Of a stretch of DNA of 26,241 nt, positions 1-7,350 are shown piece by piece. The stretch comes from Chloroflexota bacterium (GTDB lineage Bacteria; Chloroflexota; Anaerolineae; Anaerolineales; DRMV01): assembly GCA_013153135.1 (NCBI GenBank), contig JAADFA010000011.1, positions 1 to 26,241 on the forward strand, given 5' to 3'. A program made the translations under genes and the position numbers. Every line of letters starts with the position of its first letter. Within the stretch, counting starts at the first letter, position 1. Under the pieces are notes generated by a model. That model searched no databases, was not told the origin of the DNA, and saw only the letters and a program-made list of their open reading frames with translations.

Positions 1-79
1 CCCTTCCCAATCCGCAAGCGAAAGGCTCATCTCCTCTTGCCAACGAGCCTGCAGTTGGTGTTATGCTTTGCTCAGTCAT
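1..79 (-). CDS. 5' end of a leftward gene, product unknown (truncated by window edge)
   Basis: An ATG at 79-77 is preceded by a strong ribosome-binding site (AGGAGGGG, six bases upstream), and its frame stays open to the window edge, giving 26 codons that begin MTEQSITPTAG. I do not recognise the product. Another leftward frame, open after a TAA at about 60, gives a more protein-like stretch (QARWQEEMSLSLADWEG). The reading frame is therefore uncertain; a frameshift or sequencing error near 60-70 is possible. The start codon lies just downstream of a potentially folded leader (84-160). All three rightward frames are also largely open here but have no visible start. Confidence 0.35.
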   Translation of the reverse strand, partial: MTEQSITPTAGSLARGDEPFACGLGR

Positions 80-83
80 GGGT

Positions 84-160
84 AGCCCCTCCTGGCATGG
101 GGTTTGGAATGTTTTCCCCAATTTTGCCGGAGGGGCTAACTTTTTTCCAGCCCCGCCTCC
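84..160 (-). promoter_or_regulatory. Leader RNA with two alternative hairpins, one sequestering the ribosome-binding site
   Basis: Read leftward, three segments can pair in two exclusive ways. Segment 1 (160-149, GGAGGCGGGGCT) can pair with segment 2 (137-125, AGCCCCTCCGGCA). Segment 2 can instead pair almost perfectly with segment 3 (97-84, TGCCAGGAGGGGCT), which contains the ribosome-binding site of the gene starting at 79. A small inner stem (GGGG/CCCC) lies inside the 2:3 hairpin. This arrangement is typical of translational switches. Alternative reading: on the + strand, the 84-137 hairpin is followed by aacTTTTTT (138-146) and could be an intrinsic terminator. Confidence 0.35.
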
Positions 161-180
161 TGGGACGGCTCACCTACTAA

Positions 181-209
181 ATTGAAATACACTCCCCGTC
201 GCATGTCAG
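181..209 (-). promoter_or_regulatory. Putative sigma70-type promoter for the leftward gene at 79
   Basis: Reading leftward, CTGACA (209-204) and TTCAAT (186-181) are separated by 17 bases. This would place the transcript start near 174 and give a leader of roughly 95 bases that includes the alternative hairpins. It is back to back with the rightward promoter at 213-242. Confidence 0.3.
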
Positions 210-212
210 GCT

Positions 213-242
213 TCGACACATAGCGCGGGCCGGTGCTATAAT
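213..242 (+). promoter_or_regulatory. Promoter for the NuoEF-fusion gene
   Basis: A perfect TATAAT at 237-242 lies 18 bases downstream of TCGACA (213-218). The predicted transcript start is about 249, giving a leader of about 65 bases before the ATG at 314. Confidence 0.55.
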
Positions 243-313
243 CATGCACAACGGCGTTGTACCCATGCATCCGCCCTGGTGGACGACCTGGACGCAACCT
301 TGCGAGGCCAACC

Positions 314-2038
314 ATGAGTGAAACCACCCTTACCCTGAAACAAGTTTTGGCCCCTTTTCAAGGCCAAGGACGTACCCAACTCCTGCCTGCGTTGCACGCG
401 GTTCAAGAAGCCTTCGGATACATTTCGCCCGACGCCGCGCGCGCGATCGCCCGCGCGCTGCACATCTCCGAGGCCGATGTCTACGGCGTGGCCACCTTCT
501 ACGCCCTGTTCGCGACCGAGCCCCAAGGTCGCCACGCAGTCCACGTGTGTCACGGCCCCGTGTGCCGCCAACACGGCGCGGACCGCATCACAAACGTGCT
601 AAGCCAAAGGTGGAGCGTGCGCGTAGGCGAAACCCGCGCGGATGGCGAATGGACGTTGAAAACGGCGCCGTGCCTGGGCCTGTGTGAACACGCGCCCGTT
701 GCGCTGGTCGATGGCCGCGCGGTCGCGTTGGACCCCGACACGAGCCCCGAAGCCATTGCCGCGCAGGTCGAAGCCGCAGCCCAGGGCCGCACGCCCGAGC
801 CCACGCCCGTAGTCGGCGGTTCCGTGCGGGTGCTCACCGCATGGGAACGCACCGACCGCCCGCGCGACCTCGCGGCGTACCAGGCGGCGGGCGGCTATCA
901 AGCCCTGGAACGCGCCCGCGCGAGCGAAGCGCCCGAGGATATCCTCGCGGCCGTCGAAGCGTCGGGGCTATTCGGCCGGGGCGGCGCGGCGTTCCCCACG
1001 GGGCGCAAGTGGCGCTTGGCGGCCCAGGCGAAGGGCCAACCTAAATACGTCGTGGTCAACGCGGACGAGTCCGAACCGGGTACCTTCAAAGACCGCACGC
1101 TGCTCGAAGTCGACCCCCACGCGGTGCTGGAAGGCGCGCTCTTGGCCGCGTATGCCATCCAGGCCGAACGGGTGTACATCTACCTGCGGGGCGAATATGG
1201 CCGCGCGTACCGCATCTTGCAACGCGCCCTGGAGGAAGCGCGCGCCGCAGGCTACATCGGCTCCCAGGGAGATGGCGCGTGGCGTGTAGAGGTGGAACTC
1301 CGCCGAGGCGCGGGCGCTTACGTGTGCGGCGAAGAGACCGCACTGTTCGAATCCATTGAAGGCAAACGAGGCTACCCGCGGCTCAAACCACCCTATCCCA
1401 CCACCCACGGCCTCTTTGGCAAACCCACCGTTATCAACAACGTTGAAACCCTAGCTGCGGTGCCCTTCATCGTGCGCGAAGGACCGGACGCGTACCGGGC
1501 CTATGGCACCGACGCGAGCCCTGGGCCCAAGCTCTTCCCCGTCTCGGGCGATGTCGCACGGCCCGGCGTGTACGAGGCCCCCTTCGGCATTACGCTGGGC
1601 GAGCTGCTCGAGCTCGCGGGCGGGCCCCAGGGCCAGGTGCGCGCGGTCCTTATCGGCGGCGCCGCGGGCGCGTTCGTCGGCCCCGAGGACCTGGACCTGC
1701 CCCTTTCCCTCGAAGGGTTGCGCGCCGCGGGCCTGAGCCTGGGTTCGGCCGCGGTCATGGTCTTCAACACCGACCGGGATCTGGAGCAGGTGCTGCTGGA
1801 CATTGCCGCGTTCTTCCAGGAGGAGTCGTGCGGCAAGTGCTACCCATGCCAATTGGGCACGCAGCGCCAGTTGGAGCTGGTCCGTCTGATGCGCGAACGC
1901 CGCGCGCCGACTGACGCGCGGGCCCTGCTGGCTGATATCACGGCCACCATGACGGACGCATCCCTGTGCGGCCTTGGCCAGACCGCGGGCCTCGCGATCC
2001 AAAGCGCGTTGCAGCGCTGGCCAACCCTATTCACGTAA
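314..2038 (+). CDS. NuoE-NuoF fusion: NADH-oxidising flavoprotein (NADH dehydrogenase / HoxF / FdsB-like), 574 aa
   Basis: This protein should oxidise NADH through FMN and pass electrons along iron-sulfur clusters. Residues ~1-160 form the NuoE-like thioredoxin fold with all four [2Fe-2S] ligands: C79 and C84 (CHGPVC), C120 and C124 (CLGLC). After a linker comes the NuoF module, with the glycine-rich loop GRGGAAFPTGRKW (~residue 220), the FMN motif NADESEPGTFKDR, GAGAYVCGEETAL, and the [4Fe-4S] ligands C506, C509, C512 and C552. Both modules look catalytically intact. The ATG at 314 has a weak GAGG seven bases upstream; the in-frame TTG at 257 would add a Pro/Arg/Gly-rich stretch unlike the family. 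No other complex I, hydrogenase or formate dehydrogenase gene is in the window, so its electron acceptor is unknown. The same fused layout occurs in HoxF and FdsB. Confidence 0.9.
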   Translation: MSETTLTLKQVLAPFQGQGRTQLLPALHAVQEAFGYISPDAARAIARALHISEADVYGVATFYALFATEPQGRHAVHVCHGPVCRQHGADRITNVLSQRWSVRVGETRADGEWTLKTAPCLGLCEHAPVALVDGRAVALDPDTSPEAIAAQVEAAAQGRTPEPTPVVGGSVRVLTAWERTDRPRDLAAYQAAGGYQALERARASEAPEDILAAVEASGLFGRGGAAFPTGRKWRLAAQAKGQPKYVVVNADESEPGTFKDRTLLEVDPHAVLEGALLAAYAIQAERVYIYLRGEYGRAYRILQRALEEARAAGYIGSQGDGAWRVEVELRRGAGAYVCGEETALFESIEGKRGYPRLKPPYPTTHGLFGKPTVINNVETLAAVPFIVREGPDAYRAYGTDASPGPKLFPVSGDVARPGVYEAPFGITLGELLELAGGPQGQVRAVLIGGAAGAFVGPEDLDLPLSLEGLRAAGLSLGSAAVMVFNTDRDLEQVLLDIAAFFQEESCGKCYPCQLGTQRQLELVRLMRERRAPTDARALLADITATMTDASLCGLGQTAGLAIQSALQRWPTLFT

Positions 2039-2112
2039 CGGCCGGGTTGCGAACCGGCCATCCACCGAAACTCAAGGGCTCTGCGGCCCATCTATGGAGC
2101 TTGGGAGGCACC

Positions 2113-4722
2113 ATGCCCAAGGCCAAGGGGGGTGTTTCGCCCATTCGACGGCAATATCTCGAGCTCAAACGCCAATACCCGGACGCGATCCTGTTCTTCC
2201 GGCTGGGCGATTTTTACGAGACTTTCGACGAGGACGCGCACATCGTCAGCCGGGAGCTGGATATCACGTTGACCTCGCGTAACGTGGCCAAGGGCGTACG
2301 CGTTCCCATGGCCGGCGTGCCCTATCACGCGGTGGATGGCTACCTGGCTCGCTTGCTGGCTAAAGGATACAAAGTGGCCCTGGCCGAACAAGTCGGCGAG
2401 CCCGTCAAGGGGCTCATGCCCCGCAAGGTGGTCAAGGTTTTTACGCCAGGCACCGTGGTTGAGCCTGAACTCTTGCCCGGCGACGCAAACAATTACCTCG
2501 CCGCGGTCGTCGTCCAGGGGAACCGTGCGGGCATCGCGTATGCGGACGTGTCGACCGGCGAGTTCGCGGCCACCGAACTGCACGGCGAAGCCATCCAGGA
2601 TCTCGTGCGAGCCGAGTTGTTACGCCTTGCCCCAGCCGAGGTCCTTCATCCCGAAGACCAGGCCCTGCCCGAGGGCATCCCCGGGCACCGCACGCCCTGG
2701 CCTGAGTGGCGTTTTGAGCCCGAACGCGCGCGCGACGCGCTCAAAACCCACTTCGGCGTGACGCACCTCGCTGGCTTTGGCCTCGAAGGCAAACCACTGG
2801 CTACACGCGCGGCCGGGGCCATTTTGCAATACTTGCAAGAGCATCGGCCTGATGTGCTCCCCTTGCTCACCGCGCTGCGCACGTATAACCTGGGCCAATT
2901 TATGGTGCTCGACGCGGCCACCCGCCGAGGGCTTGAGCTCACCGAGACTTTACGCGGCGGCCGCGTCGAAGGTTCGCTCCTGGGCGTCTTGGATCGTACG
3001 GTCACTCCCATGGGCCGACGTCTGCTGCGTCAGTGGGTCAACCAACCTTTGCTTGATGTAGCCCGCATCAACCGACGTCTGGATGGGGTCGCGTTTTTCC
3101 ACCAGGACCCCATCACCCGCGCGGACGTGCGTGAGGCCCTCAAACCCCTGGCCGACCTGGAGCGCTTAGTCAACCGCATCGCGGCCGGCTCGGCCCAACC
3201 GCGGGATTTGGTCGCGCTGCGCGCGACATTGCGCCGCATCCCTCAGGTGCGTGCGCTCCTGCCCGAGGAGACGCACCCTGTGCTCGGCGTCCTGGTGCGC
3301 CAGATCGACCCCGTCGACGAGGCCTTACAACTGCTCGAACAGGCCATCGCGGACGAGCCTCCAGCCACGCTGCAACACATCGGCGTCATCCGACGGGGTT
3401 TTTCGCCCGAACTGGATCGTATCTACGACGAATCGGAACACGCGCGCGAGTGGATCGCGAATCTGGAGGCCGTCGAGCGCCAGCGTACGGGTATCAAAAG
3501 CCTTAAGGTGGGCTACAACAAAGTCTTTGGCTATTACATCGAGGTCACCAAGGCCAACGCGCACCTGGTGCCGAAGCATTACATTCGCAAGCAAACCCTG
3601 GTCAACGCGGAACGCTACATCACGCCCGAGATGAAAGAATACGAAGCGATGGTGCTGCACGCGGAAGAGCGCATCCGTGAGCTGGAGGCGCGCATTTTCA
3701 AAGACGTGGTGCAGCGTCTGGCCGGATGGCGGGAGCGCATGCTCACCACCGCGCGCGCGTTGGCCGTGCTGGATGTCCTCGCGAGCCTCGCGCAGGTCGC
3801 GGAAGAAAATGATTACGTCCGGCCCCAGGTGGTGGAGGAACCCGTCCTGGCCATCCGCGATGGGCGCCATCCTGTGGTGGAGCGCAGCCTCGAGGACGCG
3901 CGCTTTGTGCCCAACGACGCGGTGTTTGAGGACGGGGAGATCGTGCGCATTCTCACCGGGCCGAACATGAGCGGCAAAAGCACATTCCTGCGCCAGGTCG
4001 CACTCATTGTGCTCATGGCCCAGATGGGCAGCTTCGTGCCCGCGCGCGAGGCAACCATCGGGGTGGTGGACCGCATCTTCACCCGCATCGGCGCGCAGGA
4101 TGAAATCCACGCAGGGCAGTCCACCTTTATGGTTGAAATGCTCGAGACCGCGCACATCCTGCACCACGCCACCCCGCGCAGCTTGGTGATTTTGGACGAG
4201 GTTGGTCGGGGCACCAGTACGTACGACGGGCTGGCCATCGCTTGGGCTATTGTGGAATATATTCACAACCATCCTCAATTGCGCGCGAAGACCCTGTTCG
4301 CAACCCACTATCACGAGCTCACCCAGCTGGCCGACCTGCTGCCCGGGGTGCGCAACTACCACGTTGCGGTCGCAGAAGAAGGGGACCGCGTGGTCTTTTT
4401 GCACCGCATCCTGCCCGGCCGGGCCGATCGATCGTACGGCATCCACGTGGCCCAGCTGGCCGGGATGCCGCGCGCGGTGATTCAACGCGCGCAGGAGATC
4501 CTGCAGCGCCTGGAAGCCGCAGGCCAAGAAGCCGCCGCGGCTGTGTCCAGCAGCGCTCGACGCCATGACCGACGGGCATCGCGCGCGGTGCAGCTGAGCC
4601 TATTCCCTGAAACCAACCCCTTGTTGGATGAGCTCCGTCAGCTGGACATCAACAACATGACGCCCATCGAAGCGCTCAATCTGCTCTACAAGTGGAAGCA
4701 ACAGTGGGGAGACGAGGGCTAA
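2113..4722 (+). CDS. mutS: DNA mismatch repair protein MutS, 869 aa
   Basis: MutS binds mispaired bases and small loops, then signals repair using ATP. The N-terminal mismatch wedge has the Phe-X-Glu motif at residues 34-36 (LGDFYETF). The C-terminal ATPase has Walker A GPNMSGKST at about 616-624, the Walker B/signature LVILDEVGRGTSTYDG, and the ATHYHELTQL H-loop region. The extreme C-terminus (DINNMTPIEALNLLYKWK) is the dimerisation helix-turn-helix of full-length MutS1. Length matches the family. The ATG at 2113 follows GGAGG by four bases; upstream in-frame codons overlap the end of the NuoEF gene and have no family similarity. The gap to the preceding gene is 74 bases, so co-transcription is possible. 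No mutL is in the window. Confidence 0.97.
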   Translation: MPKAKGGVSPIRRQYLELKRQYPDAILFFRLGDFYETFDEDAHIVSRELDITLTSRNVAKGVRVPMAGVPYHAVDGYLARLLAKGYKVALAEQVGEPVKGLMPRKVVKVFTPGTVVEPELLPGDANNYLAAVVVQGNRAGIAYADVSTGEFAATELHGEAIQDLVRAELLRLAPAEVLHPEDQALPEGIPGHRTPWPEWRFEPERARDALKTHFGVTHLAGFGLEGKPLATRAAGAILQYLQEHRPDVLPLLTALRTYNLGQFMVLDAATRRGLELTETLRGGRVEGSLLGVLDRTVTPMGRRLLRQWVNQPLLDVARINRRLDGVAFFHQDPITRADVREALKPLADLERLVNRIAAGSAQPRDLVALRATLRRIPQVRALLPEETHPVLGVLVRQIDPVDEALQLLEQAIADEPPATLQHIGVIRRGFSPELDRIYDESEHAREWIANLEAVERQRTGIKSLKVGYNKVFGYYIEVTKANAHLVPKHYIRKQTLVNAERYITPEMKEYEAMVLHAEERIRELEARIFKDVVQRLAGWRERMLTTARALAVLDVLASLAQVAEENDYVRPQVVEEPVLAIRDGRHPVVERSLEDARFVPNDAVFEDGEIVRILTGPNMSGKSTFLRQVALIVLMAQMGSFVPAREATIGVVDRIFTRIGAQDEIHAGQSTFMVEMLETAHILHHATPRSLVILDEVGRGTSTYDGLAIAWAIVEYIHNHPQLRAKTLFATHYHELTQLADLLPGVRNYHVAVAEEGDRVVFLHRILPGRADRSYGIHVAQLAGMPRAVIQRAQEILQRLEAAGQEAAAAVSSSARRHDRRASRAVQLSLFPETNPLLDELRQLDINNMTPIEALNLLYKWKQQWGDEG

Positions 4723-4757
4723 GGTAAAACCTGGGTCAAGGGGAACCTGCGCCACAG

Positions 4758-5612
4758 ATGCCCAATCTTTACGCAACGATTTTTGAAGGTCTAATGTACG
4801 CGCTCCTGGCTTGGACCTTGCCGCGAGCCTGGCGCGCCGAAGGCGCGGCCGGAGTCCAACGTGTGCTCGCGGGGATCGCGTACGGCTTGCTCTTAGAAGA
4901 AGCCACCATCCGCCAGCTGCGCGCCTATACGTATGGCCGCTTTTGGGTCATGGTCACAGATGACGTGCCTCTGGCCATTGGAGTCGGGTGGGGGCTCATT
5001 CTCAACGCGGCATGGCTCTATACCCGTGGGTTAGCTCACCCCAGCTGGCTCATGCGGGCCACCGTAGGCGCGCTGTGGGCTCTGACCATCGACCTCGCGA
5101 TGGACGTTGTCGCCATTCGGCTGGGCTTTTGGGATTGGGGATTTGGGCTGGATTTCGACTTTTTTGGCGTTCCCTGGGCGAATTTTTGGGCATGGTTCTG
5201 GGTCGTGGGCGGCTACCTAGCTATGCTCGAAGGGCTTCAGCGGCTCGGCTGGGGGATAGCGGCCATTCGGCCTTGGCTCGCGGTCAGCAGCGTCGCTCTA
5301 GTATTACTGACCAATGCGCTCATTACCCAAGTTGTCCCCCGGGCGGGCTACCGGCCCACCGTGGCCGCGGTTTTGCTGGCTGCCCTGGCGTGGACAGGGC
5401 TTGCGCGCGGCTGGCGTCGGGTGCGCGCGGTCCCGCAAGAAAGTCAAATCATCCAGGCCGCGTTCCACGGTTACTTCACCCTCGCGGGCTTGATTTCAGG
5501 CGCGCTCTTCCGGCCACCTGCCTTGCTCGTGGTCGCCGCGCTGGCTGCAGGGCTCGGATTTGCACTCACCCATCAGCCTCCCCACGCCAAAATGCAAGAC
5601 GAGGACGGCTAA
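4758..5612 (+). CDS. Multi-pass membrane protein, carotenoid-biosynthesis (CruF/DUF422)-like, 284 aa
   Basis: The protein is hydrophobic almost throughout, with roughly seven to eight predicted membrane segments and a short charged C-terminus. The central region (DVPLAIGVGWGLILNAAW, then D-x3-D-x-VAIRLGFWDWGF, then FFGVPWANFWAWFW) resembles the conserved core of the PF04240 carotenoid-biosynthesis family, some members of which are carotenoid 1',2'-hydratases. No other carotenoid genes are nearby, so the substrate is uncertain. It starts 35 bases after mutS on the same strand and is probably co-transcribed; the ribosome-binding site is weak (AGGGGAA about 12 bases upstream). Assignment is by motif memory, not by a search. 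Confidence 0.6.
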   Translation: MPNLYATIFEGLMYALLAWTLPRAWRAEGAAGVQRVLAGIAYGLLLEEATIRQLRAYTYGRFWVMVTDDVPLAIGVGWGLILNAAWLYTRGLAHPSWLMRATVGALWALTIDLAMDVVAIRLGFWDWGFGLDFDFFGVPWANFWAWFWVVGGYLAMLEGLQRLGWGIAAIRPWLAVSSVALVLLTNALITQVVPRAGYRPTVAAVLLAALAWTGLARGWRRVRAVPQESQIIQAAFHGYFTLAGLISGALFRPPALLVVAALAAGLGFALTHQPPHAKMQDEDG

Positions 5613-5620
5613 CCCCGCGC

Positions 5621-5750
5621 TTGGCCCGCGGGCGATTGAAGCCGCCCGCTAGGAATTCCCCACCGTGCGCCGCGCGCCGGACCGGATAATTCGCGCGCAA
5701 TTTTATGCTAGCTAGCCGCAGGCTTCCAGCCCGCGGCGGGGCGGCACGCG
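5621..5750 (-). repeat. Dispersed hairpin repeat, copy A1
   Basis: In leftward orientation this copy starts with a near-perfect GC-rich hairpin around GGCTGGAAGCC (about 5738-5715), continues through CATAAAATTGCGCGCGA (about 5708-5692), and ends in a second hairpin with arms at 5649-5644 and 5633-5628 (GCGGGC/GCCCGC). Its first ~70 bases closely match 8865-8932 on the opposite strand. It is one of four copies seen. No ORF is supported in it. Confidence 0.7.
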
Positions 5751-5767
5751 AGCGCGGCCTTGGCCCA

Positions 5768-5905
5768 TACCGCGGCCCGCGGGCGGCGAGACCCACCCGC
5801 TATCCTCGCCGTCGGCCGCGCGTTCCCGCGCGCCGGGCCGGATGGTTCCACGCCCAATTTCAAATTTCAGCCGCGGGCTTCCAACGGCGCCCGCGGCGCC
5901 CCTTT
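5768..5905 (-). repeat. Dispersed hairpin repeat, copy A2
   Basis: A second copy next to A1 in the same orientation. Hairpin 1 has arms CCGCGGGC/GCCCGCGG (5896-5889 with 5878-5871). After an AAATTTGAAATT core comes GGCGAGGATAGCGGG (about 5810-5796) and hairpin 2 with arms at 5800-5793 and 5786-5779. The GGCGAGGATAGCGGG block recurs exactly in copy B and nearly so in copy C. Together A1 and A2 fill most of the 432-base gap at 5613-6044. Confidence 0.7.
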
Positions 5906-5930
5906 GGCATGGCCGCTTCGCCCCTGCAGT

Positions 5931-5971
5931 AAAAGTCTTTAAACGAAATGCGCCCAGCTCGAGCTGGGCGC
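5931..5971 (-). terminator. Intrinsic terminator of the leftward zinc-ribbon/rpiB/microprotein unit
   Basis: A perfect 22-base palindrome at 5950-5971 (arms GCGCCCAGCTC/GAGCTGGGCGC) is followed, reading leftward, by ATTTCGTTTAAAGACTTTT. It lies about 75 bases past the stop of the microprotein gene at 6045, where that transcript should end. Confidence 0.6.
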
Positions 5972-6044
5972 TGTCCGCGCGTTGGGCGCTCGTGGGCGAC
6001 GGCGAGCCGGGGCCTACCGTGCGCACGCGCGCGGTTGAGGTCCC

Positions 6045-6149
6045 TTATCCCCAATGCGAGAGCCACATGCCCAACACGCTCAAACCGATCGCAATCATCA
6101 CGACGCCTTCAGGCAAACGCGTTAGCCAAACATCCTTGGGCCCCATCAT
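6045..6149 (-). CDS. 34-residue single-span membrane microprotein
   Basis: A short leftward ORF downstream of rpiB encodes MMGPKDVWLTRLPEG followed by a hydrophobic stretch (VVMIAIGLSVLGMWL, residues 16-30) and a short SHWG tail: one membrane segment with an amphipathic start. A strong ribosome-binding site (GGGAGG, 6161-6156) sits six bases upstream of the first of two tandem ATGs. It follows rpiB by 69 bases and is itself followed by a terminator, so it looks like the last gene of that operon. I do not recognise a family; function unknown. Confidence 0.6.
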   Translation of the reverse strand: MMGPKDVWLTRLPEGVVMIAIGLSVLGMWLSHWG

Positions 6150-6218
6150 GGCTCGCCTCCCTCATGCGAGATTCACTTCCAATAACGAGGGAGACGCTCA
6201 CGCGTTACAAAGACTACA

Positions 6219-6680
6219 TCAAGCTTCGCGGCTTTGGCAACGTGCCTCCTGGGCTTTAACCTTCGCAATGCGTTGCCGGTAGCGATCTTTCCCAGAGAAA
6301 GTCGCGCGCACAAACGCGCGCACGATTTCCTTCGCGAGCTCAGGCCCGATGATGCGCCCACCCATGCATAGTACATTCATACCGTCGTGTTCTACGCCTT
6401 GATGCGCGGAATACGTATCATGGCACACAGAGGCATACACTCCAGGGACCTTGTTGGCCGCGATGCTCATCCCCACACCCGATCCGCACATCAAGATACC
6501 GCGGTCCGCACGGCCATCAGCCACGGCTTGGGCCACAGGGATAGCGTAATCCGGATAATCGACCCGCTCCGGGCCATGGGTTCCGAAGTCAAGGACCTCG
6601 TGACCCTCTTCTTGAAGCACTTGAATGACCACGGCTTTAAGGGGCCAACCTCCGTGGTCACAACCCACGGCGATGCGCAT
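6219..6680 (-). CDS. rpiB: Ribose-5-phosphate isomerase B, 153 aa
   Basis: RpiB interconverts ribose 5-phosphate and ribulose 5-phosphate in the pentose phosphate pathway. The sequence begins MRIAVGCDHGG (D8/H9, substrate-binding loop) and carries the active-site block MCGSGVGMSIAANKVPG with C65 at the position of the catalytic base. HDTYSAHQGVEHDGMN and NVLCMGGRIIG complete the family pattern. Length is typical. The ATG at 6680 has GGAGG five bases upstream. It overlaps the end of the upstream zinc-ribbon gene by 23 bases, so the two are translationally coupled. Some RpiB-family enzymes prefer allose or galactose phosphates; nothing here suggests that. Confidence 0.95.
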   Translation of the reverse strand: MRIAVGCDHGGWPLKAVVIQVLQEEGHEVLDFGTHGPERVDYPDYAIPVAQAVADGRADRGILMCGSGVGMSIAANKVPGVYASVCHDTYSAHQGVEHDGMNVLCMGGRIIGPELAKEIVRAFVRATFSGKDRYRQRIAKVKAQEARCQSREA

Positions 6681-7278
6681 CTCCGCCTCCTTTGGCTTCG
6701 GGGGATGTTGGGGTCGTTGGCGTAGCAGGCTTGGACGTTGAAGTCGCGGGTTCGGCCGCCCGCGGCGGGATGAAGATGGTCGCGCCGCAATAAGGGCATC
6801 GGACAATACCCTTCCCCACAAATTCGCGCTGTCCCCCACAATTGGGGCACGTGGTACTCACCACCTGCGCGGCGTCCGCGGTGTAAAAGGTCATCTTTTC
6901 CCAATCGATATAGCCCGTAAACAGGCCAAGACTTACCAGCTCATAAATGGCGTTTTGCACTTGTTCGCGGGTCATATGCATTTCTAGCATAATCTGGTCA
7001 ATCGGGACTTGCCCATGTGCCTGGATCATGCCCAAAATGCGTTCCAGCTTGCGGGTGTGCTCGGCTTCGGCTTCGGCCTTGCGGGCTTGGGCCAAGAGAT
7101 AAATACCACCTCCTGCAAGCATGGCAGCAGGAAGCAATCCAAAGAGGATGATGCCCAACAACGCGCCAGCAGCGCTCACTTTGCCCGCTGCATATCCAAC
7201 GCCCATAAAGGCCAGCGCGGCGAACACGGTTACGCCAGCCAAAATGATAAAAAACCAACCCATGGCCTTACCACGCAT
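6658..7278 (-). CDS. Membrane-anchored protein with winged-helix-like segment and zinc ribbon, 206 aa
   Basis: Two hydrophobic segments (residues ~7-30 and ~37-63) anchor the protein. A charged helix follows (AQARKAEAEAEHTRKLER), then a region resembling a small winged helix (ILGMIQAHGQVPIDQI to YELVSLGLFTGYID, ~80-125). A zinc ribbon has C144-x2-C147 and C161-x2-C164 (CPNCGG, CPYCG). The C-terminus is a Thr/Pro/Ser tail of about 35 residues. I do not recognise a named family. The ATG at 7278 follows GGGAGG by six bases; an upstream in-frame start would add only an Arg-rich stretch. It overlaps rpiB by 23 bases and shares a promoter with it. A sensor or adaptor at the membrane is possible but unproven. 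Confidence 0.75.
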   Translation of the reverse strand: MRGKAMGWFFIILAGVTVFAALAFMGVGYAAGKVSAAGALLGIILFGLLPAAMLAGGGIYLLAQARKAEAEAEHTRKLERILGMIQAHGQVPIDQIMLEMHMTREQVQNAIYELVSLGLFTGYIDWEKMTFYTADAAQVVSTTCPNCGGQREFVGKGIVRCPYCGATIFIPPRAAEPATSTSKPATPTTPTSPEAKGGGDAHRRGL

Positions 7279-7295
7279 ACCACGCCTCCCAGACG

Positions 7296-7350
7296 CGCGC
7301 GGCACAGCCGCGCGAGGTAACGGGATTATACCCCCTTGCTATGTGGTCAA
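7296..7350 (-). promoter_or_regulatory. Promoter and 5' hairpin of the zinc-ribbon/rpiB unit
   Basis: Reading leftward, a perfect TATAAT lies at 7330-7325. TTGACC (7350-7345) lies only 14 bases upstream, an unusually short spacer, so the -35 is uncertain. Between the -10 and the ribosome-binding site is a perfect hairpin with arms CGCGCGGC/GCCGCGCG (7296-7303 and 7307-7314) and a three-base loop. The -35 overlaps the stop codon of the upstream RodZ-like gene. Confidence 0.45.

Noticed and set aside
257..313. N-terminal extension of the NuoEF gene from a TTG codon
   Set aside because: The added Pro/Gly/Arg stretch is unlike the family, and 257 lies only a few bases past the predicted transcript start, leaving no room for a ribosome-binding site.
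2040..2061. GGCCG...CGGCC hairpin between the NuoEF gene and mutS as a terminator
   Set aside because: No T-run follows and the stem has a bulge; read-through into mutS is at least as likely.
3325..4566. 413-codon leftward open frame inside mutS
   Set aside because: It is exactly antisense to the conserved MutS core and has no credible protein pattern; GC-rich coding DNA produces such mirror frames.
5842..6282. Rightward open frames across 5700-6282
   Set aside because: They run through the hairpin repeats, the terminator and antisense to the microprotein and rpiB; composition is Arg/Ala/Pro-rich and no start signal is present.
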